Origin: Candidatus Poribacteria bacterium
Lineage (GTDB): Bacteria > Poribacteria > WGA-4E > WGA-3G
Assembly: GCA_003635255.1 (NCBI GenBank)
Contig: PYJC01000008.1
Location: forward strand, 1 to 32,149
DNA: 32,149 nucleotides
Direction: 5' to 3'
Of this stretch, positions 15,922 to 23,980 are shown one piece after another (positions within the stretch are counted from its first letter, which is position 1; each line of letters begins with the position of its first letter). The notes beneath the pieces are model-generated. The model saw only the letters and a list, made by a program, of their open reading frames with translations, ran no database searches and was not told the DNA's origin. The position numbers and the translations under genes were made by a program.

Positions 15922-16623
15922 TTATCGGGCGTTTTTGATGCTGCCCCATGTGGTTGTGAGTTTGGCTTTCGGGTCTACGGGGGTCAAACCCGCATCGCCG
16001 AAGTACTCAATTTCGCCGATTTGGAAGTACGCTCCAGCCGGGTTCGATGCGGTGTCAAAAGTGACATGCCGAAGAAATCGATACCCGGTGTCTTGAACGT
16101 CGAAATCTGTGCCTGCCTCAAAAAGGACGACTTGCAGGCGCTCCGTCCAAAAACTATCCCCGTCGTGCGCATAGATAGTCGTGAAATCTTCGCCGTTGTT
16201 TGATCCCTGAACTTCCCACACTGTCGGGTCTCTCGCAGGAACATCGTTCGCTGAAGATACGGTGAAGTGTGTCAACACGTACGGCTCATCAAACTCAGCT
16301 GTCACGTGTAGACCTTCTTCCGGGATGCCCCCGCCACGTCCGCAGCACCATTTGTCATTGCTCGGGCCAAGGCGGTTATCGAAGACATTAAACGAAAATT
16401 CGCCGCCCGCGAATCCGGGTTCCTCGTTGGCTGTGAAAGTGGCGTTGTAACCCTCATCTGCTTCAGGATTACCATCGTCTTCTGGGTCGGTTAGGTCTCC
16501 GCCTATCAGTGACTCCGTTCCTGTTCCCAGGACTTCCTCCGCCTGTGCTATGTCGCTCGGGTTTCCGATAACACAATAGGCGATCATCAACACAAATCCT
16601 GCTAATACCATCATCATTTTCAT
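15922..16623 (-). CDS. Secreted discoidin-like (F5/8C-type) protein with KLxTTW tail, copy 2
   Basis: 233 residues from the ATG at 16623; the longer open frame to 16740 is rejected because AGGAG sits 10 bp before this ATG, the neighbour starts at the matching ATG, and the promoter lies inside the extension. The signal peptide ends near residue 28 (IAQA). It shares the acidic segment, KWCCGRGGG, LTHFTVSSANDVPARD and FRHVTFDTASN-type strands with copy 1, and ends VDPKAKLTTTWGSIKNAR. The differences lie mainly in the acidic segment and in FETIF versus FTTIY. It is transcribed from a consensus promoter at 16690-16718 and ends at its own terminator. Confidence 0.75.
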   Translation of the reverse strand: MKMMMVLAGFVLMIAYCVIGNPSDIAQAEEVLGTGTESLIGGDLTDPEDDGNPEADEGYNATFTANEEPGFAGGEFSFNVFDNRLGPSNDKWCCGRGGGIPEEGLHVTAEFDEPYVLTHFTVSSANDVPARDPTVWEVQGSNNGEDFTTIYAHDGDSFWTERLQVVLFEAGTDFDVQDTGYRFLRHVTFDTASNPAGAYFQIGEIEYFGDAGLTPVDPKAKLTTTWGSIKNAR

Positions 16624-16689
16624 GCCGTTCAATCTCCTATAGAAATGAATCTCACTGTTACGTGAGTTTCGCTTTAAGTATTTGATGTT

Positions 16690-16718
16690 ATTATACTCTA
16701 AAAAATAGGTGATGTCAA
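16690..16718 (-). promoter_or_regulatory. Consensus sigma70-type promoter, TTGACA-17-TATAAT
   Basis: On the minus strand TTGACA (16718-16713) and TATAAT (16695-16690) are separated by 17 bp, 67 bp before the ATG of copy 2. The upstream region of copy 1 has diverged and shows only a weak equivalent. Confidence 0.85.
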
Positions 16719-16731
16719 CCCTTTTTACATC

Positions 16732-17559
16732 CAGAGCCATTCAATTCTCGGTTTTCGTCCAATTTTGGACCTCCAGGCCCGGTAGGGTTTTTGCTGGGGT
16801 GTTTTTTCACGGTTTCCTAACCGCACCATAAGTGTCAATCTAAAAAAAATAACCAGCGCGACTCCCAGGCTGGTAGGGTCTTTGCTTGGGGTCTTTGATA
16901 GGGGTGTTTTTGCTTACAGGAAATCCGCAGAAACACCCAAGCAAAGACCCCTATCAAAAACGGTATTTCTGCGTATTGCTTGGGGGTTTCTGCGTATTTC
17001 TGCGTATTTCTTCACGGTTTCCTAACCGAACCGGATACTACGCGAAAACCTTGAATGCTTCAAAAACCTCTTCAGTCGCGTAGCGACGGCATTTGTGTAG
17101 AAATGTGCATCGCCCAAAGACCTAAGCCCCAGAGGGGCGGCATCTGTTGAGACTTGCTTTGAAATGACGTGAAAAATCCCTAAATTGACACCTCGGTCCC
17201 AGGCCCGGTAGGTTCGGTTTCCCAACCGAACCGGATACGACGCGGAAACTTTGAAGACTTCAAAAACCTCTTCAGTCCCGTAGGGGTTTATTTGCTTGGG
17301 TGTTTCTTCAGTATGTCTATAGCAGCGTATAGCTAAAAAACCCAAGCCCCGTAGGGGTTTTTGTTTCTTCAGCATTTGTAGAGATGCTACTACGAAACAA
17401 CGAGAAATATTCCTAAATTGACACCTATGATGCGGTTTTGCGGTGTACGTGAAGAAACACCCTATCAAAAACCCCAAATGCGATCTGCATTCCTAACCGC
17501 ACCGGATCCTCAAAAAATGGACGAGAAACTCTATAATTTCTTAAAACTGAATGGCTCTG
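16732..17559. mobile_element. 828-bp MITE-like composite element with CAGAGCCATTCA inverted ends
   Basis: The left end CAGAGCCATTCAATT and the right end AACTGAATGGCTCTG are inverted repeats (14 of 15 match). Just inside the left end CTCGGTTTTCGTCCAATTT matches the MITE at 14176. Just inside the right end ATAATTTCTTAAAA matches the MITE at 21081. No target duplication is evident. The interior is the same mosaic of CCCGGTAGG, CCCCGTAGGGG and GGTGTCAATTTA modules as at 830-1504. The minus-strand frames here are translated repeats. No transposase. Confidence 0.65.
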
Positions 17560-17579
17560 AGGCTTGATACTTTTCATTT

Positions 17580-17660
17580 GCCTCTCTGTTTTATTATATG
17601 TTATCATATTTATTTATGTTTTATTATATCTATTTATATGTTATTATAATATATATGGGT
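17580..17660. other. Very AT-rich tract with TTTTATTATAT repeats
   Basis: Runs such as TTTTATTATATGTTATC and TTATTATATCTATTTATATG recur between the MITE-like element and the lipoprotein gene, with a short CCGAGAACTGATAACCGA repeat at 17680-17700. They may supply the promoter for 17720; no single hexamer pair stands out. Confidence 0.4.
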
Positions 17661-17719
17661 GCATCTGCTAATCTGACAACCGAGAACTGATAACCGACCA
17701 CTCATCACGAGGTGTAAAA

Positions 17720-18886
17720 ATGTTTAGAAATTTCTTTTTTGCTTTAGTTTTTAGCATAGTAATGATTGGCTGCGATAGTTCGCATTTAATTTTAGATGAT
17801 GTTTTACTCACTGACGCGGATAAAGGTACGCTTTATATTAACCCCGACAATGTGCCAAGCGCATACTCACGCTATCCCGCTGGAGATTTTACTGTTGATA
17901 TACCCGAGGATCTTCTATTTAAAATAGGTTCTTACAATAGCAGTTTATTTCACGGCGACAGGATATATTACACTTATAGTGAATACGACAGACCATATAT
18001 CCGTGACACAATCAATGGTGGCGGTATCGTGTTTTGCGATAGAAACGGTAAATATATCTCTCATAGGGAGATAGATTTTCCAAGGGGCAATGGAGTATTC
18101 CCCAGGCGATATGAACCTGTAAACGTCTTCGGGGTCTATGATAATCACTTAATAATACAAATTATAAGATACACAGATTTGTACAGGGTTTATGACAGTT
18201 TCTTTGGTGCGTCGCATATAGTCAAGCTAAATCTTGACACTTTTGAATGGACATGGATAGACGGTTCTGGCGATTGGAGCCTGGAAAGAAGTGTACGAGC
18301 AGAGTTTGTAATTGGGAACATCCTCTATATGCGTAGACAGCCAGGGTTTGTGACACAAGAACATTGGGATAATAACCGGAAGGATAGATTATACGCATAC
18401 GATCTTGATATTGGAGAATATACACCTGAACGTGATATAACGATAAATCACGGCTACAAGTTTGATTGGCAAATAGCAGGGGAGCCGCCAAACGAATCAA
18501 GCTCGTTTAGCATAGATATATACGATACCCGTAACGATCTTTCGGCACAACTTGCATACGCTGTTTTTGTTAACTTTTTGGAATATGACGGTGTTGGTGG
18601 TATTTGGGCAAATGTGTCGTGGGACTTTATCCCCAACTATCTGGAGGCTTGTGATATTCATGCCTCAGACAACTTTCTCGCGAAATTTGATATGCAAGGC
18701 AACTTTACAGGCGAGATCGTTGACATAACTTCCACATGCGAAGATCATCAAACATATAATAAAAACGCTCCCATGTTTCCACAAGACAGCGACAGCGAGT
18801 TTCTGTATTTTCCAGCATGGAACCCTAACAAAAGCAGTAAATGGGTTTGGAAACCGTATAAATATCTCTGCTATAAGAGAAATTAA
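17720..18886 (+). CDS. Putative lipoprotein, unknown function
   Basis: 388 residues. The N-terminus, MFRNFFFALVFSIVMIGC, ends in a lipobox-like V-M-I-G-C, so it is probably lipidated at Cys18 and anchored in a membrane. The rest shows strand-rich segments reminiscent of propeller proteins (for instance IVKLNLDTFEWTWIDGSGDW and FLAKFDMQGNFTGEIVDIT), but no repeat family is clear and I do not recognise it. GAGGTG lies 9 bp before the ATG. Codon use is clearly AT-richer than in neighbouring genes, suggesting separate origin. The methyltransferase gene follows 27 bp downstream. Confidence 0.6.
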   Translation: MFRNFFFALVFSIVMIGCDSSHLILDDVLLTDADKGTLYINPDNVPSAYSRYPAGDFTVDIPEDLLFKIGSYNSSLFHGDRIYYTYSEYDRPYIRDTINGGGIVFCDRNGKYISHREIDFPRGNGVFPRRYEPVNVFGVYDNHLIIQIIRYTDLYRVYDSFFGASHIVKLNLDTFEWTWIDGSGDWSLERSVRAEFVIGNILYMRRQPGFVTQEHWDNNRKDRLYAYDLDIGEYTPERDITINHGYKFDWQIAGEPPNESSSFSIDIYDTRNDLSAQLAYAVFVNFLEYDGVGGIWANVSWDFIPNYLEACDIHASDNFLAKFDMQGNFTGEIVDITSTCEDHQTYNKNAPMFPQDSDSEFLYFPAWNPNKSSKWVWKPYKYLCYKRN

Positions 18887-18913
18887 TCATGCACGACCAA
18901 CCGACAACCAACC

Positions 18914-20638
18914 ATGAACAAACTCTACTTCGGCGACAACCTCGAAATCCTACGCGAATTAGACAACGAACGCGTCCACCTGATTTGCACCGACCCACCC
19001 TTCAACTCAGGGCGCGATTATAACGCCTTCATCGGTGACTCGCTTGCACAGAAAAAAGCGTTTACCGATACATGGACATGGGACACCGCCGCACAAGACG
19101 CTCGCGCCGACATCGAACACCGCGCCTACACCAGCGACACCTACAAAGCACTCGACAACTGCCTCAAAGGATACGATTTAGTGCTACAAAACGCTGTATC
19201 CGGCAACAGTGGCGCGATGCGTGCCTATCTCGCCTTCATGGGACCCCGCCTCGCCGAGATGCACAGAATCCTCACACCCACCGGCAGCATCTACCTCCAC
19301 TGTGACCCGACTGCCAGCCACTACCTCAAAGGCGTAATGGACGCTATCTTTGGCGTAGACAATTTCAGAAACGAAATCATCTGGCAACGCACCAATGCCC
19401 ATAACGACGGCAAACAATATGGCAGAGTCCACGACACGATCCTATTCTACAGCAAAAGCAGTAAAAGGGTGTGGAATCCTGTCTACACGGAACACAATCC
19501 GGAGTACATAAAAAGAGCTTATCGCCATCAGGACGAAAGAGGACGCTACCGAGTGGACAATCTAAATGCACCAGGAGTTGCACGAGGAGGTGAATCCGGT
19601 CAGCCGTGGCGAGGTGTAAATCCGAGCGAGGTAGGTAGGCATTGGAGCACACCACGCAGAGAATCTTGGCCAGAAGGCGTTGAACCTCCTGAAAATTACG
19701 AGTCCCTCTCGGTTCACGAAAGATTAGATGTTTTAGACGTGAATGGGTTGATCTATTGGCCCCCAAAGGGTAGTGTTCCAGGATTCAAGCGGTATTTGTC
19801 TACCTCAAAAGGAAGTAGAGTACACGATGTCATGACAGACATAAATCCGCTCGCAAGTGCCTCCAAAGAACGCCTCGGTTACCCGACACAAAAGCCGCTT
19901 GCACTCTACGAACGCCTGATAAAAGCCTCCAGCAATGAAGACGACATCGTTCTTGATCCCTTCTGTGGGTGCGGCACGACAATTGATGCCGCCCATGCCC
20001 TTAAACGCCAATGGATGGGGATTGACATTACAATCCTCGCACTCGATCCGATGCGACAACGCTTGGCAGACCGACACGGATTGGAACCCTCAATAGACTA
20101 CCAAATCGAAGGCTATCCAATCAACATGCAGGAAGTCCGCAAACTCTTGAAAGATGGCGATAAACGCAAGTATCACGACTTCTCAAATTGGGCAGTAACA
20201 CGACTCGGGCTAAACCCGACGAAGGATGTCGGCGATGGCGGACTTGACGGTATCGGACACGTCACACTCTGGAATCCACAGCAGATGAAAGAGACAAGTA
20301 CCCGTATCCTCGCTGAAGTCAAAACCGGCAAACCCACCATCACCCAAGTGCGTGCCTTCTGCCATGTGATGGATCGGCACAATGCAGAAGTCGGCATCTT
20401 CATCACGATTGAACCCGTTTCCGCGAGAATGCAGCAGGAGGCACAGAATATGGGCAGCTTCGAGCACAATCAGAAGCACTACCCGCGCCTCCAATTCTGG
20501 CAGTTAGACGACGCATACTTTGAGAACCCAGACAGCATCAACACCCGCGTCCGCTTACCGAATGCATGGCGCATCCGTCCCACCCAAAAATCGGAACGCC
20601 ATTTCGATAACCGACAGATGCAACTCCTCCGCGGTTAA
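18914..20638 (+). CDS. Beta-class DNA methyltransferase fused to an Mrr-like nuclease domain
   Basis: 574 residues. Residues 1-400 are an N6-adenine/N4-cytosine methyltransferase of beta order. Motif IV TDPPF (26-30) comes first, a target-recognition region follows, and the SAM-binding motif I DPFCGCGTT lies near 347-355 with AAHALKRQWMGIDI after it. Residues about 415-530 resemble the Mrr_cat PD-(D/E)xK nuclease: GDGGLDGIG carries the Asp, and about 25 residues on AEVKTGK supplies ExK, followed by TQVRAF and VGIFITIEPVS. A single protein may thus both modify and cut DNA. The start ATG has no obvious ribosome site. No separate specificity or restriction gene is adjacent. Recognition site unknown. 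Confidence 0.85.
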   Translation: MNKLYFGDNLEILRELDNERVHLICTDPPFNSGRDYNAFIGDSLAQKKAFTDTWTWDTAAQDARADIEHRAYTSDTYKALDNCLKGYDLVLQNAVSGNSGAMRAYLAFMGPRLAEMHRILTPTGSIYLHCDPTASHYLKGVMDAIFGVDNFRNEIIWQRTNAHNDGKQYGRVHDTILFYSKSSKRVWNPVYTEHNPEYIKRAYRHQDERGRYRVDNLNAPGVARGGESGQPWRGVNPSEVGRHWSTPRRESWPEGVEPPENYESLSVHERLDVLDVNGLIYWPPKGSVPGFKRYLSTSKGSRVHDVMTDINPLASASKERLGYPTQKPLALYERLIKASSNEDDIVLDPFCGCGTTIDAAHALKRQWMGIDITILALDPMRQRLADRHGLEPSIDYQIEGYPINMQEVRKLLKDGDKRKYHDFSNWAVTRLGLNPTKDVGDGGLDGIGHVTLWNPQQMKETSTRILAEVKTGKPTITQVRAFCHVMDRHNAEVGIFITIEPVSARMQQEAQNMGSFEHNQKHYPRLQFWQLDDAYFENPDSINTRVRLPNAWRIRPTQKSERHFDNRQMQLLRG

Positions 20639-20692
20639 AATCCGCCTCTTCCGTTCGACTTCCCTAAAATTCCGAAAAAAATGTAAAAAAAT

Positions 20693-20721
20693 TTGCAACA
20701 CCTACCTAAATGTGTTATACT
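20693..20721 (+). promoter_or_regulatory. Promoter-like TTGCAA-17-TATACT with no gene downstream
   Basis: -35 TTGCAA (20693-20698) and -10 TATACT (20716-20721) are 17 bp apart. No plausible ORF with a ribosome site follows before 21554, so it may drive a non-coding RNA or be a chance match in AT-rich DNA. Confidence 0.4.
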
Positions 20722-20923
20722 TAATAAATGTATATTATATGTTTTTTGTGTATATGTGTTTGGATAAACATCTATCCCGCATCTTTCTAACAACCCAAAC
20801 AGTCTTCTAAACCAAATGTTACACTTTCCAACAAATTATTTTTTTTCCAAAAGAGAGCGAAAGAAAAAAATACCCGTGAACCCTTACCACCACAGGGTTT
20901 AGCACGATAAACCATTTATACCA

Positions 20924-20945
20924 AATGTTACACTGGTGTAACATT
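20924..20945. repeat. Perfect palindrome AATGTTACAC-tg-GTGTAACATT
   Basis: Ten-bp arms around TG, in a gene-free stretch. CCAAATGTTACAC also occurs without the second arm at about 20813. It is operator-like in shape, with no evidence for a regulator. The surrounding 20639-21080 holds no gene. Confidence 0.5.
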
Positions 20946-21080
20946 TTCAGGACTTTTTGGCACTATAAACTATGAAATTTTACACCGATCCCATCCGCGA
21001 TTTCTGAATCTTGTCCCGGCATTTAAGACCCATTTTCCATGCGCAATTAACCACTAATAGTTGACTGCCCTCTACAAACG

Positions 21081-21380
21081 CAGGACCATTTATAGTAAAA
21101 CCCGAAAATAAATAGACACATTCGTAGCATAAACTTTTAGTTTGTGCCAGTCTGAATGCCTGTTATAGGTATTCAGACTGTTTGAGAGTGCCCAATTAAT
21201 TCTAAACTTTACTATAATTGTAGGTTTTTGATGTTGTCCTTTTCGCAGGTGTTAATACTTTATATATGTTATGTTTTTTAAAAAACCGCAGAAATTTTCG
21301 CAGCCTGTCGCAGCCTGTCGCAGCGAATCCCAGAAAAAAAGATGTCCAATCCAATAATTTCTTAAAATTGAATGACCCTG
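21081..21380. mobile_element. 300-bp MITE with imperfect CAGG ends and a 10-bp target duplication
   Basis: The left end CAGGACCATTTAT and the right end TTGAATGACCCTG are imperfect inverted repeats (9 of 13). They are flanked by TCTACAAACG (21071-21080) and TCTACAAACC (21381-21390), a 10-bp duplication with one change. Inside lies the intact palindromic repeat (21124-21221) with CAGTCTGAATGCC pairing with GGTATTCAGACTG, and a short CGCAGCCTGT tandem near 21299. The right end shares ATAATTTCTTAAAA with the elements at 14176 and 16732. Confidence 0.7.
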
Positions 21381-21399
21381 TCTACAAACCACATATCCG

Positions 21400-21428
21400 T
21401 TGACAGAAAACAATTTTTAGGGTATAAT
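21400..21428 (+). promoter_or_regulatory. Consensus promoter TTGACA-17-TATAAT for the aldolase gene
   Basis: TTGACA (21400-21405), 17-bp spacer, TATAAT (21423-21428), starting 10 bp after the right target duplication of the MITE and 125 bp before the start codon at 21554. Confidence 0.85.
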
Positions 21429-21471
21429 TATAGAGATTTAGCCGTGATCGCAACGCCTACCTCGGTTTCAG

Positions 21472-21493
21472 AATAGCATCTCGCGATGCTATT
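21472..21493 (+). promoter_or_regulatory. Leader hairpin before the aldolase gene
   Basis: AATAGCATC-tcgc-GATGCTATT is a perfect 9-bp stem with a tetraloop, enclosed by TTTCAG and CTGAAA, about 40 nt after the expected transcription start. TATATTTT follows, so an attenuator-like role is possible. Confidence 0.5.
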
Positions 21494-21553
21494 TATATTT
21501 TAGAGAATACTGAAATTACGCGCGTACCGCACAGAATAAAAGCGAGGATAATA

Positions 21554-22261
21554 ATGTCAGCAGCCAATTTAAAACAGCGGATTCACAACGGAGAACACAT
21601 CTACGGTGCTAACGTCTCTATGGGAATCTCTGCCGACGCACTCGTCGCCCGAGTCGAAGAGGGGGGGTACGATTTTGTCGCCGTTGATAGCCAACACTCC
21701 CCATACAACGAAGATCGACTCGTCGCCTTCTGTAATATGGCGAATGAACTCGGAATTCCGGTCAACTTCCGGATTAAACATACCCGAAACGCTTATCTCA
21801 TCGGCAACTACCTCGACTTAGGTCCCACCGGTATTGAGGTGCCACAGGTCGAATTGGACAAAACCGTAAACGAGGCAGTCGCCGCTTTCTACTACCCGCA
21901 GCAGGGTATTCGGAGTTGGGGTGGTGCCGCTCGCGTAAATTCCGAAGGCAAAGAACGGCTCGAATACGCCGATTGGTGGAATGCCAACGGCGTTCTCTGG
22001 ATGCAAATCGAATCCATAGAGGCTGTCACACATGCACAGCACCTTGCTAAGCCCGGTGTCGATTGCCTCTCTTTCGGTCCCGCGGACCTGACATTTAGCA
22101 TGGAGGGGCATCCGAATCATGCGCTTCAGACTGTAGATGCTTGTGTTGAATACGTTGCCAGAGCCTTAGAAGGAACGACAACCACCGTCTGTTTTAGAAA
22201 CGGCAACCCCAGCACGCGTCAGAAATACGCAGACATGGGCGTTACCGTCTTTTTGGAATAA
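21554..22261 (+). CDS. HpcH/HpaI-family aldolase
   Basis: 235 residues of a class II, metal-dependent aldolase fold that cleaves or forms 4-hydroxy-2-oxo acids to pyruvate plus an aldehyde. Catalytic positions are all present: His48 (DSQHSPY), Arg73 (FRIKHTR), Glu153 (MQIESIEA) and Asp178 (FGPADLTFSMEG), at nearly the same spacing as in characterised HpaI enzymes. It is about 20 residues shorter than usual, ending GVTVFLE, so the last helix may be reduced. GAGG precedes the ATG. It has its own consensus promoter. Substrate not predictable from sequence. Confidence 0.85.
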   Translation: MSAANLKQRIHNGEHIYGANVSMGISADALVARVEEGGYDFVAVDSQHSPYNEDRLVAFCNMANELGIPVNFRIKHTRNAYLIGNYLDLGPTGIEVPQVELDKTVNEAVAAFYYPQQGIRSWGGAARVNSEGKERLEYADWWNANGVLWMQIESIEAVTHAQHLAKPGVDCLSFGPADLTFSMEGHPNHALQTVDACVEYVARALEGTTTTVCFRNGNPSTRQKYADMGVTVFLE

Positions 22262-22362
22262 TAAGAGTGCGGCGCATCTGAATATCAACAATCTCTGAAC
22301 AACGATTTGAAGAATCTGTTTTAGCGTGGTGCGGTGATGTAACACCAATGAAAGTGTAAAAG

Positions 22363-22450
22363 GTCAGTTGTCGTTTTTCAGTTATCAGTTTTCAACTTGA
22401 CCAAAAACCTCTCGTAACTGACAACTGACAACCGATAACTGAGAACCATT
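22363..22450. repeat. ACTGACAACTGATAACTG-type dispersed repeat
   Basis: GGTCAGTTGTCG and CAGTTATCAGTTTTC face GTAACTGACAACTGACAAC and CGATAACTGAGAAC, a loose inverted repeat. TTTTCAACTTGACCAAAAACC resembles the stretch inserted in recD2 at 27216-27235. It abuts the start codon of the next gene, which lacks an obvious ribosome site. Confidence 0.55.
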
Positions 22451-22451
22451 T

Positions 22452-23786
22452 ATGTTGAACTATGGATTGGTAAGCACAGCAATAGGGGAGGACAGAACAC
22501 AATTACTTGACGGTATGCGACTGTTATCAGAAATCGCACATAAACACGGTATACCCATAACATGGGCGATAGACACAAAATCCGCACCTATCGTTGCAAA
22601 GGCACTCACAACATGGCATACAGAAAATGGGGATGTCCCCCTGTTACTGCTTGATATTAAGCCGATCTGGGAAGAAAATTGGAAGACGCAACGCGAAGCA
22701 AACCCAGGCGATAGCACAGAAGCCATGGCATCACATGTCGTCACGATGCGTGAGAAACTCCCTGAATATATAACCAAAGAATGGGAAAGAATTAAGCGCA
22801 CATTGCCTTGGGCAGAGCCAAGTGTCGCAGGCGCAGTGTTCAAGAACGATGTACTGCTCCGCGCACTTGAACGGACAGGGTTCCGAGCGCTTTGGGGCTA
22901 TCACCGGAAACAACAAAATACGAATGCTGATAATACGGAGGCTAACACACCGGAACCAGAAACTGACCGAGGTGGATTCGGATGTTTTTATCCGCTTGAG
23001 GCTTCAACGTCCGCTGATACTATTCTAACGCGAGATACCACCGATGAAACGCTTGCGCACCCATTCAAAAATATCGTCGGTATACCATACCATACCGCTG
23101 CACATCTCGCAGAAGATACCGAGAATCTCCGTGCCGCACTCTTGAACGAAACGGCACAGCAACATTACGATATCTATGTAGAAAACACAGCATGGAATCA
23201 TTGGCTCGGCTATGTGGAACATATGGATCCGATCACCGTCGCGCAGCTTGGCGAAGAAGGACTCGAACGGTTAAATGCATACTTCGCACACGTCGTTAGC
23301 GTTGAAGACACAAAACCGATACTGCTCTCTCAGATGATTGACGATTACATGATCCATTGTGAGAAAACCGAACCGACAGCTATTATAACAACGAATACAG
23401 AAATACAGGACGAAACCGCGAATCCGAAATCTACGTTAAAGATGTGCTATTGTGATGCAACATGCGAATTTACCTTTGTTGAAGATGCTATGGAGCCTGT
23501 TGAAATCAAAAACTATACCAGTGAACGCATATTGCAGTCCGACGCAAGTAGACCTGTGCTAATAGCATTTTCACCAACTCGCTACCGTACGGAATTACGC
23601 ATTACCATCACGATAGAATCCATAAAAGCGATGCCCTACGGGATAATTGTCTGGGGCGATCACGAAGGCTTACAGTTAACGGAATCTAACTCGGACGATG
23701 TTAGATGGATAGGGAAACATTCGCTCTTTATACGCCTCGCATTACAGTCCGGAAAAAACGAATTTAGCGTTAAGCTGACAATTTAA
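22452..23786 (+). CDS. Unrecognised protein, possibly deacetylase-like barrel
   Basis: 444 residues, soluble, no signal peptide. The N-terminal part (LLDGMRLLSEIAHKHGIPIT, WAIDTKSA, then ALERTGFRALWGYH) reads like the strand-helix rhythm of NodB/GH57-type barrels that scan for carbohydrate, but the usual metal-binding D-D and HxxxH motifs are not visible. The last 120 residues look like a beta-sandwich (RYRTELRITITIES, SLFIRLALQSGKNEFSVKL). It follows the aldolase by 190 bp across a repeat. Function unknown; the fold comparison is a weak inference. Confidence 0.55.
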   Translation: MLNYGLVSTAIGEDRTQLLDGMRLLSEIAHKHGIPITWAIDTKSAPIVAKALTTWHTENGDVPLLLLDIKPIWEENWKTQREANPGDSTEAMASHVVTMREKLPEYITKEWERIKRTLPWAEPSVAGAVFKNDVLLRALERTGFRALWGYHRKQQNTNADNTEANTPEPETDRGGFGCFYPLEASTSADTILTRDTTDETLAHPFKNIVGIPYHTAAHLAEDTENLRAALLNETAQQHYDIYVENTAWNHWLGYVEHMDPITVAQLGEEGLERLNAYFAHVVSVEDTKPILLSQMIDDYMIHCEKTEPTAIITTNTEIQDETANPKSTLKMCYCDATCEFTFVEDAMEPVEIKNYTSERILQSDASRPVLIAFSPTRYRTELRITITIESIKAMPYGIIVWGDHEGLQLTESNSDDVRWIGKHSLFIRLALQSGKNEFSVKLTI

Positions 23787-23980
23787 TCTTCTGACGATGG
23801 TGTGTCACGACAATCTTCTTATGGGTGAAAGCGTCATTTTCTGGGTGTGAACGAAATATTGAGAGCACACGATCTTAATGGTACCAAAAACGTAAGCCCA
23901 AACAACGTGCCGGGCTGGATTACGATGAGGGCCGTCAAAGTCCTAACCGGCCTGACCGAACCGCAAGGAAAATTAAAAAA

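Larger units (their letters stand above)
14862..16680 (-). repeat. Tandem duplication of a whole transcription unit of about 0.82 kb
   Basis: 14862-15682 and 15853-16680 are near-copies covering leader, ribosome site, gene and terminator. The leader hairpin CTCAC-gta(a/c)-GTGAG, the AGGAGATTGAACGGC before ATG and the terminator are preserved. The 170-bp spacer is unique and contains a 12-bp inverted repeat (15783-15794 with 15835-15846). Confidence 0.85.

Noticed and set aside
16624..16740. N-terminal extension of discoidin-like copy 2
   Set aside because: The ATG at 16623 has AGGAG at proper distance, and the promoter lies within the proposed extension.
17022..17477. Minus-strand open frame of 151 codons
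   Set aside because: Lies in the MITE-like composite element and translates the same repeat modules in another frame.
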